Part shown: positions 7,712 to 19,607 of the stretch, piece after piece
Layout of the letters: each line of letters opens with the position of its first letter
Position numbering within the stretch: position 1 is the first letter of the stretch
Source of the DNA: Trichocoleus sp. FACHB-46
GTDB taxonomy: Bacteria > Cyanobacteriota > Cyanobacteriia > FACHB-46
Length of the DNA: 64,000 nucleotides
Assembly (NCBI RefSeq): GCF_014695385.1
Contig: NZ_JACJOD010000006.1
Location: 434,001 to 498,000 of the forward strand
Direction: 5' to 3'
The notes under the pieces: generated by a model
What the model was told of the DNA's origin: nothing
Database searches by the model: none
What the model saw: only the letters and a program-made list of their open reading frames with translations
Made by a program: the position numbers and the translations under genes

Positions 7712-10700
7712 ATGACTAATCAGACTCAAACTGCACTGGCCTTCACCCTTCCAGATTTAGTTGAGATTCAGCGATCCAGTTTTCGCTGGTTCTTAGAAGA
7801 GGGACTCATTGAGGAGCTAGAGAGCTTCTCGCCTATTACCGATTACACGGGCAAACTGGAGTTACATTTCCTAGGTAAGAATTACAAACTGAAGCGACCC
7901 AAATACGACGTTGATGAAGCGAAGCGACGGGATGGCACTTATGCTGTCCAGATGTACGTTCCTACCCGCTTGATCAATAAAGAGACAGGTGAGATTAAAG
8001 AGCAGGAAGTTTTCATCGGTGACCTGCCTTTAATGACCGATCGCGGTACCTTCATTATTAACGGTGCTGAGCGGGTTATCGTCAATCAGATTGTTCGCAG
8101 CCCTGGCGTCTACTATAAGTCTGAAACTGACAAAAATGGTCGTCGTACCTATAATGCCAGCTTGATTCCCAACCGAGGCGCTTGGCTCAAGTTTGAGACT
8201 GACAAAAACGACTTGGTGTGGGTGCGGATTGACAAAACCCGCAAGCTATCTGCTCAGGTGTTGTTGAAGGCATTAGGTCTCACCGACAACGAAATTTTTG
8301 ATGCCTTGCGTCACCCAGAGTACTTCCAGAAAACGATTGAGAAGGAAGGCCAGTTTAGCGAAGAAGAAGCTTTGATGGAGCTTTACCGCAAACTGCGTCC
8401 TGGTGAACCTCCAACCGTTTCCGGGGGACAACAACTGCTAGATTCCCGCTTCTTTGATCCTAAGCGTTACGACTTGGGTCGGGTGGGTCGCTATAAGCTC
8501 AACAAGAAACTCAGACTCAATGTGGCGGATACCGTTCGAGTCTTGACTGCTCAGGATATCTTGGCTGCCATTGATTACCTGATTAACTTGGAATTTGATA
8601 TTGGCAACATTGATGACATCGATCACCTGGGCAACCGTCGGGTGCGCTCCGTGGGTGAGTTGTTGCAAAACCAAGTTAGAGTCGGCCTCAACCGTTTAGA
8701 GCGGATTATTCGAGAAAGGATGACCGTCTCGGATGCAGATTCTCTAACGCCTGCCTCTTTGGTGAACCCTAAGCCTCTCGTGGCTGCGATTAAAGAGTTC
8801 TTTGGTTCCAGCCAACTGTCTCAGTTCATGGACCAAACCAATCCTTTAGCCGAGTTGACCCACAAGCGTCGCCTCAGTGCCTTAGGCCCTGGTGGTTTGA
8901 CGAGAGAGAGAGCAGGCTTTGCGGTACGGGATATTCACCCTAGTCACTACGGGCGGATTTGTCCGATTGAGACTCCAGAAGGTCCGAACGCTGGTTTGAT
9001 CGGTTCTTTGGCAACTCATGCTCGCGTCAACGCCTACGGGTTCATTGAGACACCGTTTTATCCTGTGGAGACGGGATGCGTTCTGAAGGACCAACCCCCT
9101 ATCTACATGACCGCAGATGAGGAAGATGATCTGCGGGTTGCTCCGGGTGATATTCCGATGGATGAGGCAGGTTACATTCAAGGTGTGACTGTTCCAGTGC
9201 GTTACCGCCAAGACTTCACGACCACTACGCCAGATCAGGTGGACTACGTGGCTGTCTCGCCCGTGCAAATCATTTCGGTGGCAGCTTCGTTGATTCCTTT
9301 CCTAGAGCATGATGACGCGAACCGCGCTCTGATGGGTTCTAACATGCAACGGCAAGCAGTTCCTCTGTTGCGGCCAGAGCGGCCTTTGGTGGGGACAGGT
9401 TTGGAAGCTCAGGCAGCGCGTGACTCCGGGATGGTTGTGGTCAGCCGAACCGACGGTGAAGTCACTTATGTAGCGGCTGATAAGCTACGAGTGAGAGATC
9501 CTCAAGGTCGCGAAATTGAGTATCCCATGCAGAAGTATCAGCGGTCTAACCAAGATACCTGCTTGAATCAACGCCCCATCGTGTTTGTGGGCGATCGCGT
9601 CGTGGCAGGTCAAGTCCTAGCTGATGGTTCAGCGACCGAAGGTGGAGAATTGGCTCTAGGACAAAACGTTCTAGTGGCTTACATGCCTTGGGAAGGCTAC
9701 AACTACGAGGACGCGATCCTGATCAGCGAGCGCCTGGTTTCTGATGACGTCTACACTTCAATTCACGTTGAGAAATACGAGATTGAAGCGCGTCAAACCA
9801 AGCTTGGCCCCGAAGAAATCACCCGTGAAATTCCCAACGTCGGTGAAGACTCCCTCCGACAACTCGACGAAAGCGGCATCATTCGGATTGGCGCTTGGGT
9901 AGAAGCAGGCGACATTCTGGTTGGTAAAGTGACTCCCAAAGGAGAATCAGATCAGCCACCCGAAGAAAAGCTACTACGAGCGATCTTTGGTGAAAAAGCT
10001 AGAGATGTGCGTGATAACTCCCTGCGCGTCCCTAATGGCGAGAAAGGCCGAGTCGTGGATGTGCGAGTCTTTACCCGTGAGCAAGGAGATGAATTGCCGC
10101 CGGGTGCCAACATGGTCGTGCGGGTTTATGTAGCCCAGAAGCGCAAGATCCAAGTTGGGGATAAAATGGCAGGTCGTCACGGCAACAAGGGAATTATTTC
10201 CCGGATTTTGCCGCTCGAAGACATGCCTTACTTACCGGATGGTCGTCCTGTCGATATCGTGCTCAATCCTTTGGGCGTACCTTCTCGGATGAACGTGGGC
10301 CAAGTCTTTGAATGCCTCTTGGCTTGGGCGGGAGAGAACTTGGATGCCCGCTTCAAGGTCGTGCCTTTTGACGAAATGCACGGGGCAGAGAAGTCTCGTG
10401 AAACCGTGCACGGCAAGCTTCAGGAAGCGAGCAAGCGGAAGGGCCAACCTTGGTTGTTTGACCCTGACAATGCTGGCAAGACTCAAGTTTTTGACGGTCG
10501 GACTGGCGAACCTTTCGATCAACCTGTGACCATCGGTAAAGCTTACATGCTGAAGCTGGTGCACTTGGTGGATGACAAGATTCACGCTCGTTCTACTGGA
10601 CCTTACTCGCTCGTCACGCAGCAGCCGTTGGGTGGTAAAGCTCAACAAGGCGGTCAGCGCTTTGGGGAAATGGAAGTGTGGGCACTGGAGGCATTTGGTG

Positions 10701-11011
10701 CCGCCTACACCTTGCAAGAGTTGTTGACTGTGAAGTCGGATGACATGCAGGGTCGGAATGAAGCCCTCAATGCGATCGTCAAAGGGAAAGCCATTCCTCG
10801 TCCGGGAACCCCAGAATCATTCAAGGTGTTGATGCGAGAACTCCAGTCTCTCTGTTTGGATATTGCAGTCCACAAGGTAGAGACGAAGGAGGACGGCACC
10901 AGCCGAGATGTAGAGGTAGACCTAATGGCGGACGTCAATAGCCGTCGAGCTCCCTCTCGCCCCACCTACGAATCCATTTCCAGAGAAGAACTGGAAGAAG
11001 AAGACGCTTAA
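7712..11011 (+). CDS. rpoB: DNA-directed RNA polymerase beta subunit
   Basis: 1099 residues from the ATG at 7712, close to other cyanobacterial beta subunits and shorter than enterobacterial RpoB. A GTG at 7691 is in frame, but the AGGAG at about 7702 favours ATG 7712. It forms one half of the polymerase cleft. Landmark segments are '[18 protein letters not shown]', the rifampicin-pocket region '[29 protein letters not shown]' (read in parts), '[13 protein letters not shown]', and the C-terminal clamp '[13 protein letters not shown]'. First gene of rpoB-rpoC1-rpoC2. Confidence 0.99.
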   Translation: MTNQTQTALAFTLPDLVEIQRSSFRWFLEEGLIEELESFSPITDYTGKLELHFLGKNYKLKRPKYDVDEAKRRDGTYAVQMYVPTRLINKETGEIKEQEVFIGDLPLMTDRGTFIINGAERVIVNQIVRSPGVYYKSETDKNGRRTYNASLIPNRGAWLKFETDKNDLVWVRIDKTRKLSAQVLLKALGLTDNEIFDALRHPEYFQKTIEKEGQFSEEEALMELYRKLRPGEPPTVSGGQQLLDSRFFDPKRYDLGRVGRYKLNKKLRLNVADTVRVLTAQDILAAIDYLINLEFDIGNIDDIDHLGNRRVRSVGELLQNQVRVGLNRLERIIRERMTVSDADSLTPASLVNPKPLVAAIKEFFGSSQLSQFMDQTNPLAELTHKRRLSALGPGGLTRERAGFAVRDIHPSHYGRICPIETPEGPNAGLIGSLATHARVNAYGFIETPFYPVETGCVLKDQPPIYMTADEEDDLRVAPGDIPMDEAGYIQGVTVPVRYRQDFTTTTPDQVDYVAVSPVQIISVAASLIPFLEHDDANRALMGSNMQRQAVPLLRPERPLVGTGLEAQAARDSGMVVVSRTDGEVTYVAADKLRVRDPQGREIEYPMQKYQRSNQDTCLNQRPIVFVGDRVVAGQVLADGSATEGGELALGQNVLVAYMPWEGYNYEDAILISERLVSDDVYTSIHVEKYEIEARQTKLGPEEITREIPNVGEDSLRQLDESGIIRIGAWVEAGDILVGKVTPKGESDQPPEEKLLRAIFGEKARDVRDNSLRVPNGEKGRVVDVRVFTREQGDELPPGANMVVRVYVAQKRKIQVGDKMAGRHGNKGIISRILPLEDMPYLPDGRPVDIVLNPLGVPSRMNVGQVFECLLAWAGENLDARFKVVPFDEMHGAEKSRETVHGKLQEASKRKGQPWLFDPDNAGKTQVFDGRTGEPFDQPVTIGKAYMLKLVHLVDDKIHARSTGPYSLVTQQPLGGKAQQGGQRFGEMEVWALEAFGAAYTLQELLTVKSDDMQGRNEALNAIVKGKAIPRPGTPESFKVLMRELQSLCLDIAVHKVETKEDGTSRDVEVDLMADVNSRRAPSRPTYESISREELEEEDA

Positions 11012-11136
11012 GTCAATACGAGATGGGTTGCTAGAGCTAATAGTCAGTTCATAGAGCTGGCAGCTAGCAACCTGTCACCCAGAAACTAAGCGCAACATAC
11101 AGATCTCAACAATAGATACTAAGGAAGCTGCAAGCG

Positions 11137-13011
11137 ATGCCAAAGCTAGAACAGCGATTTGACTACGTCAAAATTGGTCTGGCATCTCCGGATCGAATTC
11201 GCCAATGGGGGGAGCGGACTCTACCTAATGGGCAGGTGGTTGGTGAAGTCACAAAACCGGAAACCATCAACTACCGAACCTTGAAGCCAGAGATGGATGG
11301 TTTATTCTGTGAGCGGATCTTCGGCCCAGCTAAAGATTGGGAATGCCATTGTGGTAAGTACAAGCGAGTTCGGCATCGTGGGATCGTCTGTGAGCGTTGT
11401 GGCGTCGAAGTCACAGAATCTCGGGTGCGACGGCATCGCATGGGCTATATCAAGCTGGCTGCTCCTGTAGCTCACGTTTGGTACCTCAAGGGGATTCCGA
11501 GCTACATGGCGATTCTACTCGATATGCCTTTACGGGATGTGGAGCAGATTGTTTACTTTAACGCCTATGTGGTGCTCAATCCAGGTAATGCAGAAAATCT
11601 AACTTATAAGCAGCTGCTGACAGAAGACCAGTGGATTGAGATTGAAGACCAAATCTACAGCGAAGACTCCCCCCTAGAAGGGGTTGAAGTTGGCATTGGA
11701 GCCGAAGCACTGCAACGGTTGCTGCAAGACATCAACTTAGAAACAGAAGCCGAGCAGCTGCGTGAGGAAATTGCGACCTCCAAGGGTCAGAAGCGAGCCA
11801 AGTTGATTAAGCGACTGCGTGTGATTGACAACTTCATTGCAACCGGCGCTCAAGCTGAATGGATGGTGTTGTCGGTAATTCCGGTGATTCCGCCGGATTT
11901 GCGGCCAATGGTGCAGTTGGATGGAGGCCGTTTTGCGACCTCTGACTTGAATGACTTATATCGGCGAGTGATCAACCGCAACAACCGTCTAGCCCGTCTA
12001 CAAGAAATTCTGGCTCCTGAAATTATTGTCCGTAACGAGAAACGGATGCTTCAGGAAGCAGTGGATGCCTTGATCGACAATGGTCGTCGCGGACGAACCG
12101 TAGTAGGTGCCAACAACCGTCCTTTGAAGTCGCTGTCAGACATTATTGAAGGTAAGCAAGGTCGCTTCCGCCAGAACCTATTGGGTAAGCGGGTAGATTA
12201 CTCTGGCCGTTCTGTGATTGTGGTAGGTCCGAAACTCAAGATCCACCAATGCGGACTGCCACGGGAAATGGCGATCGAGCTATTCCAACCTTTCGTGATT
12301 CATCGGCTGATTCGCCAAGGCTTAGTCAACAACATCAAGGCTGCGAAGAAGCTAATCCAGCGGGGCGATCCGAGTGTTTGGGATGTGCTGCAAGAAGTGA
12401 TTGATGGTCACCCAGTGCTGCTAAACCGAGCGCCAACCCTGCACCGCTTAGGGATTCAGGCGTTTGAGCCGATTTTGGTAGAAGGCCGCGCGATTCAATT
12501 GCACCCATTGGTTTGTCCCGCGTTTAACGCTGACTTTGATGGTGACCAAATGGCCGTTCACGTGCCACTCTCGCTAGAATCGCAAGCAGAGGCTCGGCTG
12601 CTGATGCTGGCTTCTAATAATATCTTGTCGCCAGCGACAGGTCGCCCAATTGTCACTCCGAGTCAAGACATGGTGTTGGGTTGCTATTACTTGACTGCGG
12701 AGAATCCTACTCATCAGAAGGGTTCAGGCCGTTATTTTTCTGGCTTAGATGACGCGATCACGGCCTATGAGCAGCAACAGGTTGACCTTCATGCTTACGT
12801 TTGGGTGCGCTTTGATGGTGCTATGGAATCCAATGAACCGGATACAGACCCATTAGAAGTCCAAGAGTCTACGGATGGTACGGTCACCAAGGTTTATAAG
12901 TTCCGCAGAACCCGTGAAGACGGGGAGGGGAATTTGATCTCGCAGTATATTCGGACGACTCCAGGACGAATTATTTACAACAAGACGATTCAAGACGCCT
13001 TGACTGACTAA
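11137..13011 (+). CDS. rpoC1: DNA-directed RNA polymerase gamma subunit (N-terminal part of beta')
   Basis: 624 residues. Cyanobacteria and plastids split beta' in two; this is the N-terminal piece. A zinc-ribbon is seen as 'ECHCGKYK' with 'CERCGVEVT' near residues 70-90, and the catalytic magnesium loop NADFDGDQM has aspartates at 466, 468 and 470. It lies 125 bp after rpoB and is followed by a strong hairpin before rpoC2. Confidence 0.99.
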   Translation: MPKLEQRFDYVKIGLASPDRIRQWGERTLPNGQVVGEVTKPETINYRTLKPEMDGLFCERIFGPAKDWECHCGKYKRVRHRGIVCERCGVEVTESRVRRHRMGYIKLAAPVAHVWYLKGIPSYMAILLDMPLRDVEQIVYFNAYVVLNPGNAENLTYKQLLTEDQWIEIEDQIYSEDSPLEGVEVGIGAEALQRLLQDINLETEAEQLREEIATSKGQKRAKLIKRLRVIDNFIATGAQAEWMVLSVIPVIPPDLRPMVQLDGGRFATSDLNDLYRRVINRNNRLARLQEILAPEIIVRNEKRMLQEAVDALIDNGRRGRTVVGANNRPLKSLSDIIEGKQGRFRQNLLGKRVDYSGRSVIVVGPKLKIHQCGLPREMAIELFQPFVIHRLIRQGLVNNIKAAKKLIQRGDPSVWDVLQEVIDGHPVLLNRAPTLHRLGIQAFEPILVEGRAIQLHPLVCPAFNADFDGDQMAVHVPLSLESQAEARLLMLASNNILSPATGRPIVTPSQDMVLGCYYLTAENPTHQKGSGRYFSGLDDAITAYEQQQVDLHAYVWVRFDGAMESNEPDTDPLEVQESTDGTVTKVYKFRRTREDGEGNLISQYIRTTPGRIIYNKTIQDALTD

Positions 13012-13067
13012 GCTTCATGAAAGTAGAAGCTTCAATTTCGTGGCGTGAGCCTTTACAGACGTGATGA

Positions 13068-13095
13068 ATAGACGCGACTGGGAAGTCGCGTCTAT
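13068..13095. repeat. perfect 12-bp hairpin with GGGA tetraloop between rpoC1 and rpoC2
   Basis: Bases 13068-13079 pair perfectly with 13084-13095 around the loop GGGA, a GNRA-class tetraloop. The stem core AGACGCGACT resembles the GACGCG/CGCGTC palindromes that are dispersed in many cyanobacterial genomes. There is no T-run after it, so it is unlikely to be an ordinary terminator; it may be an interspersed repeat, an RNA processing site or a stability element. Confidence 0.7.
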
Positions 13096-13136
13096 ACGCG
13101 TCTCTTCCTGCATCAAAAGAGGGACAGAGAGCAACA

Positions 13137-16100
13137 ATGGCAGAGCAAAATTCAAATCAAAAGCCTGAAGCACCAGTGATTTTTCGGAATCGAGTGGTTG
13201 ATAAAGGACAGCTTAAGAAACTAATTTCTTGGTCTTTTACCAACTACGGTACGGCTCGGACCGCCCAGGTGGCTGACTTATTGAAGGATCTGGGCTTTCG
13301 CTACGCTACGAAGGCAGGGGTTTCAATTAGTGTAGATGACCTACAAATACCTCCAACCAAGCGAGCGCTATTGGACGCAGCGGAAGAAGAAATTCGAGAA
13401 ACGGAAACCCGTTATACCCGTGGCGAGATTACCGAAGTAGAGCGCTTTCAAAAGGTGATCGATACTTGGAACGGGACGAGCGAAGAACTCAAGGATGAGG
13501 TGGTACGCCACTTCAAAACCACCAATCCGTTGAACTCGGTTTACATGATGGCCTTCTCTGGGGCTAGAGGAAATATCTCCCAGGTGCGCCAACTAGTTGG
13601 TATGCGCGGACTGATGGCTGATCCGCAAGGTGAAATCATTGACTTGCCGATTAAGACCAATTTCCGAGAAGGTTTGACCGTTACTGAATACATCATTTCC
13701 TCCTACGGAGCGCGGAAGGGACTAGTAGACACTGCGCTCAGAACCGCAGACTCTGGATACCTCACCCGTCGTCTGGTGGACGTGGCCCAGGATGTGATTA
13801 TTCGCGAACTCGACTGTGGCACTCAACGGGGTATCCCAGTGCGTAGCATGACCGACGGCGATCGCGTCTTGATTCCCCTGAAAGACCGCTTGTTTGGTCG
13901 AGTGATCGCAGAGGATGTGGTGCATCCGCAAACTGGAGAAGTGGTTGCTGCTCGGAACCAAGACCTCTCGGATGACCTCTGCCACATCATTGGTCAATCA
14001 GGCGTAGAAACAGTGATGGTGCGATCGCCTCTAACTTGTGAAGCGACTCGTTCTGTCTGTCAGCATTGCTACGGGTGGAGCTTGGCGCACGCTCACATGG
14101 TGGATTTGGGTGAAGCGGTTGGAATTATTGCTGCCCAATCTATTGGTGAGCCTGGAACGCAGCTAACCATGCGGACTTTCCACACTGGAGGGGTATTCAC
14201 TGGAGAAATGGCGCGTCAGGTGCGGGCTACCTTTGAAGGCACCATCCGCTACGCTAAGCGTTTCCGGACTCGTCCCTACCGGACCCGTCACGGAGATGAA
14301 GCTTTAATTGCGGAAAGCAATACTGATCTGATGCTGGAGTCGGGTTCCAAGAAAGAATCCTTTGCGATTCCTCAAGGTTCAACTTTGCTCGTTAAAGATG
14401 GTGAGCATGTTAAGAAGGATCAATTCTTGGCAGAAGTCCCGCTGGCGGGCCGAACTCAGCGCACCACTGAAAAGGCTAGTAAAGACGTAGCTTCTGACTT
14501 GGCTGGAGAAGTCAAGTTTGCCGACATCGTTCCCGAAGAAAAGAAAGACCGTCAAGGCAACACCACCCGAATTGCTCAAAGAGGTGGCTTGATCTGGATT
14601 CTATCGGGTGAAGTTTACAACTTGCCCCCTGGTGCCGAACCGACCGTGAAGAACGGCGATCGCGTGGATTCTAGTAGCGTCCTCGCTGAAACCAAGCTGA
14701 TCACGGAGCATGGTGGAACCGTGCGCCTACCTCAGCAGGAAGCGGAAGGTAAGGGCGGTCGTGAAGTTGAAATTATTACAGCTTCCGTATTGCTGGATGA
14801 AGCGCGAGTGCGGGTTGAGAGCTATCAAGGCCGCGACCACTACTTGGTCGAAACCAACCACAACCAGTCGTTCTCTCTCAAAGCAACGCCTGGAACGAAG
14901 GTGACAAACAACCAAGTCGTCGCAGAACTGATCGACGATCGCTACCGGACTCAAACCGGCGGGATAATTCGCTACTCTGGCGTTGAAGTGGCGAAGCGAG
15001 GTAAGGCTAAGCAAGGCTACGAAGTGGTTCAAGGCGGAACGCTGCTTTGGATTCCGGAAGAAGCGCACGAAGTGAATAAAGATATTTCTTTGCTCCTCGT
15101 TGAGGACGGCCAGTACGTCGAAGCAGGAACAGAAGTCGTTAAAGACATCTTCTGTCAAAGCAATGGTGTGGTCGAAGTCATTCAGAAGAATGACATTCTG
15201 CGGGAAATCGTGGTCAAGCCAGGGGACTTGCACATGATTGACAATCCCGAAGAATTTATGGGCAAAGAACCCACTTTGGCTAATCCTGGGCAAGAAGTGC
15301 TACCTGGTCTAACCCTTAGCGAACTCCGCTTCCTAGAGTATGTAGAAACACCCGAAGGTCCAGCCGTGCTCCTGCGTCCGGTTACCGAATTTGTGGTGCC
15401 AAACGAACCTTCTGTGCCGAGTCAAGCCTCAACTAGTGAAGAGTCTGGCCGTACCATTCAGCTACGTGCGGTACAACGCTTGCCTTACAAGGATGGAGAG
15501 CGGGTTAAGTCCGTAGAAGGTCTAGAATTACTTCGCACTCAGCTCGTGTTGGAGATTGATCAAGACGCACCTCAATTAGCTGCTGACATTGAGCTAATTC
15601 CGGACGAGACTGATCCAGAGATTATGCGGCTCCAACTCGTGATTCTGGAATCTTTAGTGATTCGTCGCGACATTGCCGCAGACACCACTCAAGGTAGTAC
15701 TCACACTCGTCTCTTGGTCAAAGATGGCGAGCAGATTGCTCCTGGTGCTGTCGTAGCACGGACGGAAATTCAGTGTAAAGAGTCTGGTGAAGTACGAGGT
15801 ATTCGCGAAGGAGCCGAAGCGATTCGCCGAATCCTCGTGGTGAGGGATGCTGACCGAGTGGTCATTAGCACTCAAGGCAAGGCTCCCAAAGTGAAAGAAG
15901 GTGACTTACTAGTAGCTGGCACAGAAATCGCCTCTGGTACCAAGCTAGAGGAATCTGGCCAAGTCGTTGGGATAGGCGAGGGTGAAGTTACCTTACGCAT
16001 TGCTCGTCCTTATCGGGTGTCTCCTGGGGCCGTACTCCACATTGATGATGGGGATCTAGTCCAGCGAGGTGACAACTTGGTGCTGCTGGTGTTTGAGCGG

Positions 16101-17129
16101 ACGAAAACTGGAGACATCATCCAAGGTTTGCCCAGAATTGAAGAATTATTGGAAGCTCGCAAACCTAAGGAAGCTTGTGTCCTGTCAGAACGTCCTGGTA
16201 CCGCGCAAGTCGTCTACAGCGATGATGATGTGGCAGAAGTCAAAGTCATCGAAGCTGATGGCGTGATGACAGATTATCCCCTCGGTCCTGGTCAGAACGT
16301 GATTGTGTCAGATGGGCAGGAAGTTGGTGCATCAGAACCTCTCACGGATGGTCCTTCTAACCCCCACGAGATTTTGGAGATCGTCTTCAAGGTCAACCGC
16401 GAAACGTTGGGAGTTCATGACGCATCCCTGATTAGTTTGCAGAAGGTACAAACCTTCTTAGTGAACGAAGTGCAGTCTGTATATCAATCCCAAGGGATTG
16501 ATATTTCCGACAAGCACATTGAAGTGATTGTGCGTCAGATGACTTCCAAGGCTCGCGTCGATGATGGTGGAGACACCACCATGTTGCCGGGTGAATTAGT
16601 GGAACTCTACCAAGTTCAGCAAGTAAACGAGGCAATGGCCATTACCGGGGGGGCACCTGCTGAGTACACTCCTGTGTTGTTGGGTATCACCAAGGCATCG
16701 CTCAACACGGACAGCTTTATTTCGGCGGCTAGTTTCCAGGAAACCACACGGGTGCTCACAGAAGCGGCGATTGAAGGGAAGTCCGACTGGTTGAGAGGTC
16801 TGAAGGAGAACGTGATCATTGGCCGCTTGATTCCAGCGGGTACTGGTTTCAATGCCTATGAAGAAGTGGGCAGTCCCGATATTGACCTTACCTTCGATGG
16901 CACCAGTGTCTTTGATGAAGATGCGGACCTCCGAGATGTGGTCTTAGACGATCGCACTGCTCGTAGCTACGGCTTGGATGGTGCATTCGACGATCGCCCC
17001 AACTTCAGCTTCGAAAGTTTCACGGCTCCTGTTCCCGGGGATGAAAAACCAACATCCGCCATCTTGGACGATGATGAACTGATTGATGATGAGTTTACCG
17101 ATGTAGTAGATGATGACGATGAAGAGTAA
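13137..17129 (+). CDS. rpoC2: DNA-directed RNA polymerase beta' subunit (C-terminal part)
   Basis: 1330 residues, the C-terminal piece of beta'. Seen: '[17 protein letters not shown]' in the bridge-helix/trigger region, '[21 protein letters not shown]' (quoted only as the trigger-loop landmark, residues about 330-350), a zinc-binding '[14 protein letters not shown]', then a long cyanobacterium-type insertion (about residues 350-960) of repeated beta-rich sandwich-barrel hybrid motifs, and a conserved C-terminus. The tail is very acidic (Asp/Glu-rich, last 25 residues). ATG at 13137 follows 'agagggacagagag', a plausible ribosome binding site. Last gene of the operon; a strong terminator follows. 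Confidence 0.99.
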   Translation: MAEQNSNQKPEAPVIFRNRVVDKGQLKKLISWSFTNYGTARTAQVADLLKDLGFRYATKAGVSISVDDLQIPPTKRALLDAAEEEIRETETRYTRGEITEVERFQKVIDTWNGTSEELKDEVVRHFKTTNPLNSVYMMAFSGARGNISQVRQLVGMRGLMADPQGEIIDLPIKTNFREGLTVTEYIISSYGARKGLVDTALRTADSGYLTRRLVDVAQDVIIRELDCGTQRGIPVRSMTDGDRVLIPLKDRLFGRVIAEDVVHPQTGEVVAARNQDLSDDLCHIIGQSGVETVMVRSPLTCEATRSVCQHCYGWSLAHAHMVDLGEAVGIIAAQSIGEPGTQLTMRTFHTGGVFTGEMARQVRATFEGTIRYAKRFRTRPYRTRHGDEALIAESNTDLMLESGSKKESFAIPQGSTLLVKDGEHVKKDQFLAEVPLAGRTQRTTEKASKDVASDLAGEVKFADIVPEEKKDRQGNTTRIAQRGGLIWILSGEVYNLPPGAEPTVKNGDRVDSSSVLAETKLITEHGGTVRLPQQEAEGKGGREVEIITASVLLDEARVRVESYQGRDHYLVETNHNQSFSLKATPGTKVTNNQVVAELIDDRYRTQTGGIIRYSGVEVAKRGKAKQGYEVVQGGTLLWIPEEAHEVNKDISLLLVEDGQYVEAGTEVVKDIFCQSNGVVEVIQKNDILREIVVKPGDLHMIDNPEEFMGKEPTLANPGQEVLPGLTLSELRFLEYVETPEGPAVLLRPVTEFVVPNEPSVPSQASTSEESGRTIQLRAVQRLPYKDGERVKSVEGLELLRTQLVLEIDQDAPQLAADIELIPDETDPEIMRLQLVILESLVIRRDIAADTTQGSTHTRLLVKDGEQIAPGAVVARTEIQCKESGEVRGIREGAEAIRRILVVRDADRVVISTQGKAPKVKEGDLLVAGTEIASGTKLEESGQVVGIGEGEVTLRIARPYRVSPGAVLHIDDGDLVQRGDNLVLLVFERTKTGDIIQGLPRIEELLEARKPKEACVLSERPGTAQVVYSDDDVAEVKVIEADGVMTDYPLGPGQNVIVSDGQEVGASEPLTDGPSNPHEILEIVFKVNRETLGVHDASLISLQKVQTFLVNEVQSVYQSQGIDISDKHIEVIVRQMTSKARVDDGGDTTMLPGELVELYQVQQVNEAMAITGGAPAEYTPVLLGITKASLNTDSFISAASFQETTRVLTEAAIEGKSDWLRGLKENVIIGRLIPAGTGFNAYEEVGSPDIDLTFDGTSVFDEDADLRDVVLDDRTARSYGLDGAFDDRPNFSFESFTAPVPGDEKPTSAILDDDELIDDEFTDVVDDDDEE

Positions 17130-17171
17130 TCTTCTTTAATCGCGCTATCTAACACCGTTAAGGCTTAAGTG

Positions 17172-17207
17172 AAACCGGAGGCTCAGATATTCCTGAGCCT
17201 CCGGTTT
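17172..17207. terminator. strong rho-independent terminator after rpoC2
   Basis: A 15-bp perfect stem (17172-17186 with 17193-17207), 6-nt loop, then TTTTTC on the plus strand. It closes the rpo operon and lies between rpoC2 and the convergent cellulase gene; on the minus strand only a short T-run follows. Confidence 0.92.
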
Positions 17208-17232
17208 TTCTTTGCCACGGTAAATCTAACGA

Positions 17233-18987
17233 CTAGAACACAGACACTTGCTGTGGTCGGTAGTCGGAGCCTGACTTGTTGGCACAAAAACCTAGGTCAA
17301 CGGTTTGATTGGGTTGTAGGACTCTTGCCCAACTCGGCGGTGTGACTTGGTATTGCGAACCTTGGCGGTTGAAATTTCCGTTCCAGCTATTGTTAATGTT
17401 GGCTTGATTCATCCGAAAAGCTAACTGCCAATTCTGCACAGCTTTCTGAGTTGGATTCTGGACTAGGAACCTGACGCAAAAACCACTCGCCCAATCCGAC
17501 TCGATTGTCATCTTAGTTGTGAGTTGATTTTTGGTCGTTTGAGTTTTGTTAGGTGATAAGGACGTAGGTGAGGTGGCAGGCGATCGCAGAGTTGGCCGTG
17601 GAATTGACCCCTGGCTTGCCCCCGCTCGTTGCTGCTTTGCTGGGACAGCCGCACCCGTTGGCCGGAAAGTTGTGAGTGGAGAACGCGCTGTAGGTAAGAG
17701 TTGGCTCAAGAGTTTTTGCTTAGCGTCCTCGATGCTGCGCCAATCATCTTGTAAAACGCCTCCGGTATCCTTGCTATTAGGATTCCAGCTCCAGTAAGTA
17801 AAACTCAGTTGTTTCTGTTTAATAAACTCAACCAACTGTTGTTGCCAAATGCCTTCTTTGGAATTGCTGTCTACCTGCCGTCCCCCAAATTCTCCAATTA
17901 AAACTGGAGCTAGCTTCTGAGTCGCAATGTAGTGAAATCCAGTTTCCCAACGGTTGTAAAGGTTTTTAGGGAAAGTTTTTTCTGAAAACCAGGGTTGGTC
18001 GTAAACTCCAGGGCCATACTCATGAGGGGAGTAAACGAGTTGATCCTTAACTGCTAAGCGAACTGGATAACGTTTCACGCCTTCTAAGTTGCCGCCTTGC
18101 CAGTGCCTGGATAATTTTTGTCCAGGAACATTATTCTCTACTCCCTCAACGACAATCAGCCAATGAGGATTCGTCTTCAAAATGGCATTACCCGCTCGCT
18201 CAGCTGCTAGTCGCCAGTCTGTTGCTGAGTCATTGGTGCCCCAACTCGCTCGACCATGTGGCTCATTTTTTAGGTCAGCTCCAATGACATGAGGCTGATT
18301 CTTGTAACGATTTGCTAACATTTTCCAGGTGTCAATCCAATCAGCTTCGGTAAAGCCATCGCCATACCAAAGTTCTGGAATGCGTTGATCATTCAGTTGA
18401 TGACAGTCCAGTAAAATCAGTAGCCCTTGCTGTCCTGCCTCTTGAATCACGGCGTCCATAATTTCTAGAGGCGATTTACCTTGCAAGGTTTGATTGGCAC
18501 CAATATTGAAGTCAATGCCACTTGCTGCGGCAGAGCGCAAAGCTTCTAGGGAGAAGGGCAGCCGAATGATGTTGTATCCTAATCCTTTGATTTGTGCCAG
18601 CATCTCACGGTAGTCCCGCGTCCAAAGACCGTGAGGGGCATGCAATTCAGTTTCGATGCCAAACCAGTTCACTCCCCGCAATAAAACTGGACGACCGACC
18701 CCATCGACAATTTGGGCTCCTCTGGTGGAGAGAGGGAGCGCGATCGCGGCACTCGCGGCTTCTAAACCTGGGTTGAACTGTAATCCCAAACTGAGACATA
18801 AACCCGCTAAAGCTAAGGACAACCACTGGAGTAAAGACCGCGATCGCCAAATTGGGGTTTGAGCGCCTAAATGAGGACGATTGGGGTTGAGTGATCGTGC
18901 CTGTTTCCAAGCAGGAATTGCTCTTGGGCAATAGCGTCCAAAAGATTTCAAAGCTAGCTGGAACAATTTGCTCATATGTTTAGTCAA
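17233..18987 (-). CDS. secreted endoglucanase: GH5 catalytic domain plus C-terminal CBM2 cellulose-binding module
   Basis: 584 residues. A long basic N-terminus (about 50 residues) precedes a hydrophobic segment ('LLQWLSLALAGLCLSLGLQF'), so it is exported or membrane-anchored. Residues about 90-420 are a GH5 barrel: acid/base Glu in 'KNEPHG' (E242) and nucleophile Glu in 'IGEFGG' (E366). A Pro/Ser/Thr linker follows (about 430-490). The last 95 residues look like a CBM2: paired cysteines near both ends ('GFCVRF', 'GFCANK') and exposed tryptophans ('NNSWNGNF', 'PPSWARV'). It probably cuts beta-1,4-glucan, perhaps the cell's own cellulose given the bcs operon 3 kb away. Start at ATG 18987; ATG at residue 5 is an alternative. 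Confidence 0.88.
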   Translation of the reverse strand: MTKHMSKLFQLALKSFGRYCPRAIPAWKQARSLNPNRPHLGAQTPIWRSRSLLQWLSLALAGLCLSLGLQFNPGLEAASAAIALPLSTRGAQIVDGVGRPVLLRGVNWFGIETELHAPHGLWTRDYREMLAQIKGLGYNIIRLPFSLEALRSAAASGIDFNIGANQTLQGKSPLEIMDAVIQEAGQQGLLILLDCHQLNDQRIPELWYGDGFTEADWIDTWKMLANRYKNQPHVIGADLKNEPHGRASWGTNDSATDWRLAAERAGNAILKTNPHWLIVVEGVENNVPGQKLSRHWQGGNLEGVKRYPVRLAVKDQLVYSPHEYGPGVYDQPWFSEKTFPKNLYNRWETGFHYIATQKLAPVLIGEFGGRQVDSNSKEGIWQQQLVEFIKQKQLSFTYWSWNPNSKDTGGVLQDDWRSIEDAKQKLLSQLLPTARSPLTTFRPTGAAVPAKQQRAGASQGSIPRPTLRSPATSPTSLSPNKTQTTKNQLTTKMTIESDWASGFCVRFLVQNPTQKAVQNWQLAFRMNQANINNSWNGNFNRQGSQYQVTPPSWARVLQPNQTVDLGFCANKSGSDYRPQQVSVF

Positions 18988-19607
18988 TAAATGGTTTAGC
19001 TATGAGCACTCAATGAGATACCCGAAATAACCTCTTAATCGCTTCTTAACTTCTGTTGAGTTAACTAATAGGTTTCATTGGTTTAACTCGATTGACTCCG
19101 CAATAACATGCAACTCGGAAGATTACAGATTTCGACGTTAATTCAAGTCAAAGGTGTCTATTTATTGAAAGATTTACCATTCAACAATCCAGCTTCATCT
19201 AAGCTTCTTGTAGTCCTCAGCCCTTGATAAATATAGCTCTATCCTAAGAGGTACTTACCTTTTAGGGATTATTTGTATGGGCAAAATTAAGAATCTAAGC
19301 TAAGGGATATAACTTACGCAACTTCTATCAACCAAAGCGCTTAAGTAAAAAGTTCACATCTTCTTCATCACCTTCTCTGGGTGTCTTTATCAGCTCTATA
19401 CGAAAGATTACCTAGATACCTATTAGTGTTTATAGAGAAGAGAAATTACTCTATGTGCTGCCTTCTAGAGTGAATTTCCTAGTTACCCACTCAGTCGCTG
19501 TTTTCGATCCTGCCTGACCTAAGAACTAGGGATATTGAAACAGTAGATATACTTTCCGCTACAAAACCAACGACTTTTGAAACCCATATTTGCTTGGAGT
19601 CCCCAAA
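18988..19607. other. 620-bp divergent intergenic region
   Basis: A/T-rich, no convincing ORF and no RNA gene recognised. It must hold the promoters of the minus-strand GH5 gene and the plus-strand gene at 19608. TATACT at about 19547 is a possible -10 for the latter, without a clear -35. Confidence 0.5.

Noticed and set aside
10232-10717. 161-residue minus-strand ORF opposite rpoB
   Set aside because: Lies wholly within a conserved gene in another frame, no family match, no ribosome binding site; a shadow of rpoB codon use.
14727-15293. 188-residue minus-strand ORF opposite rpoC2
   Set aside because: Full overlap with rpoC2 and no recognisable domain.
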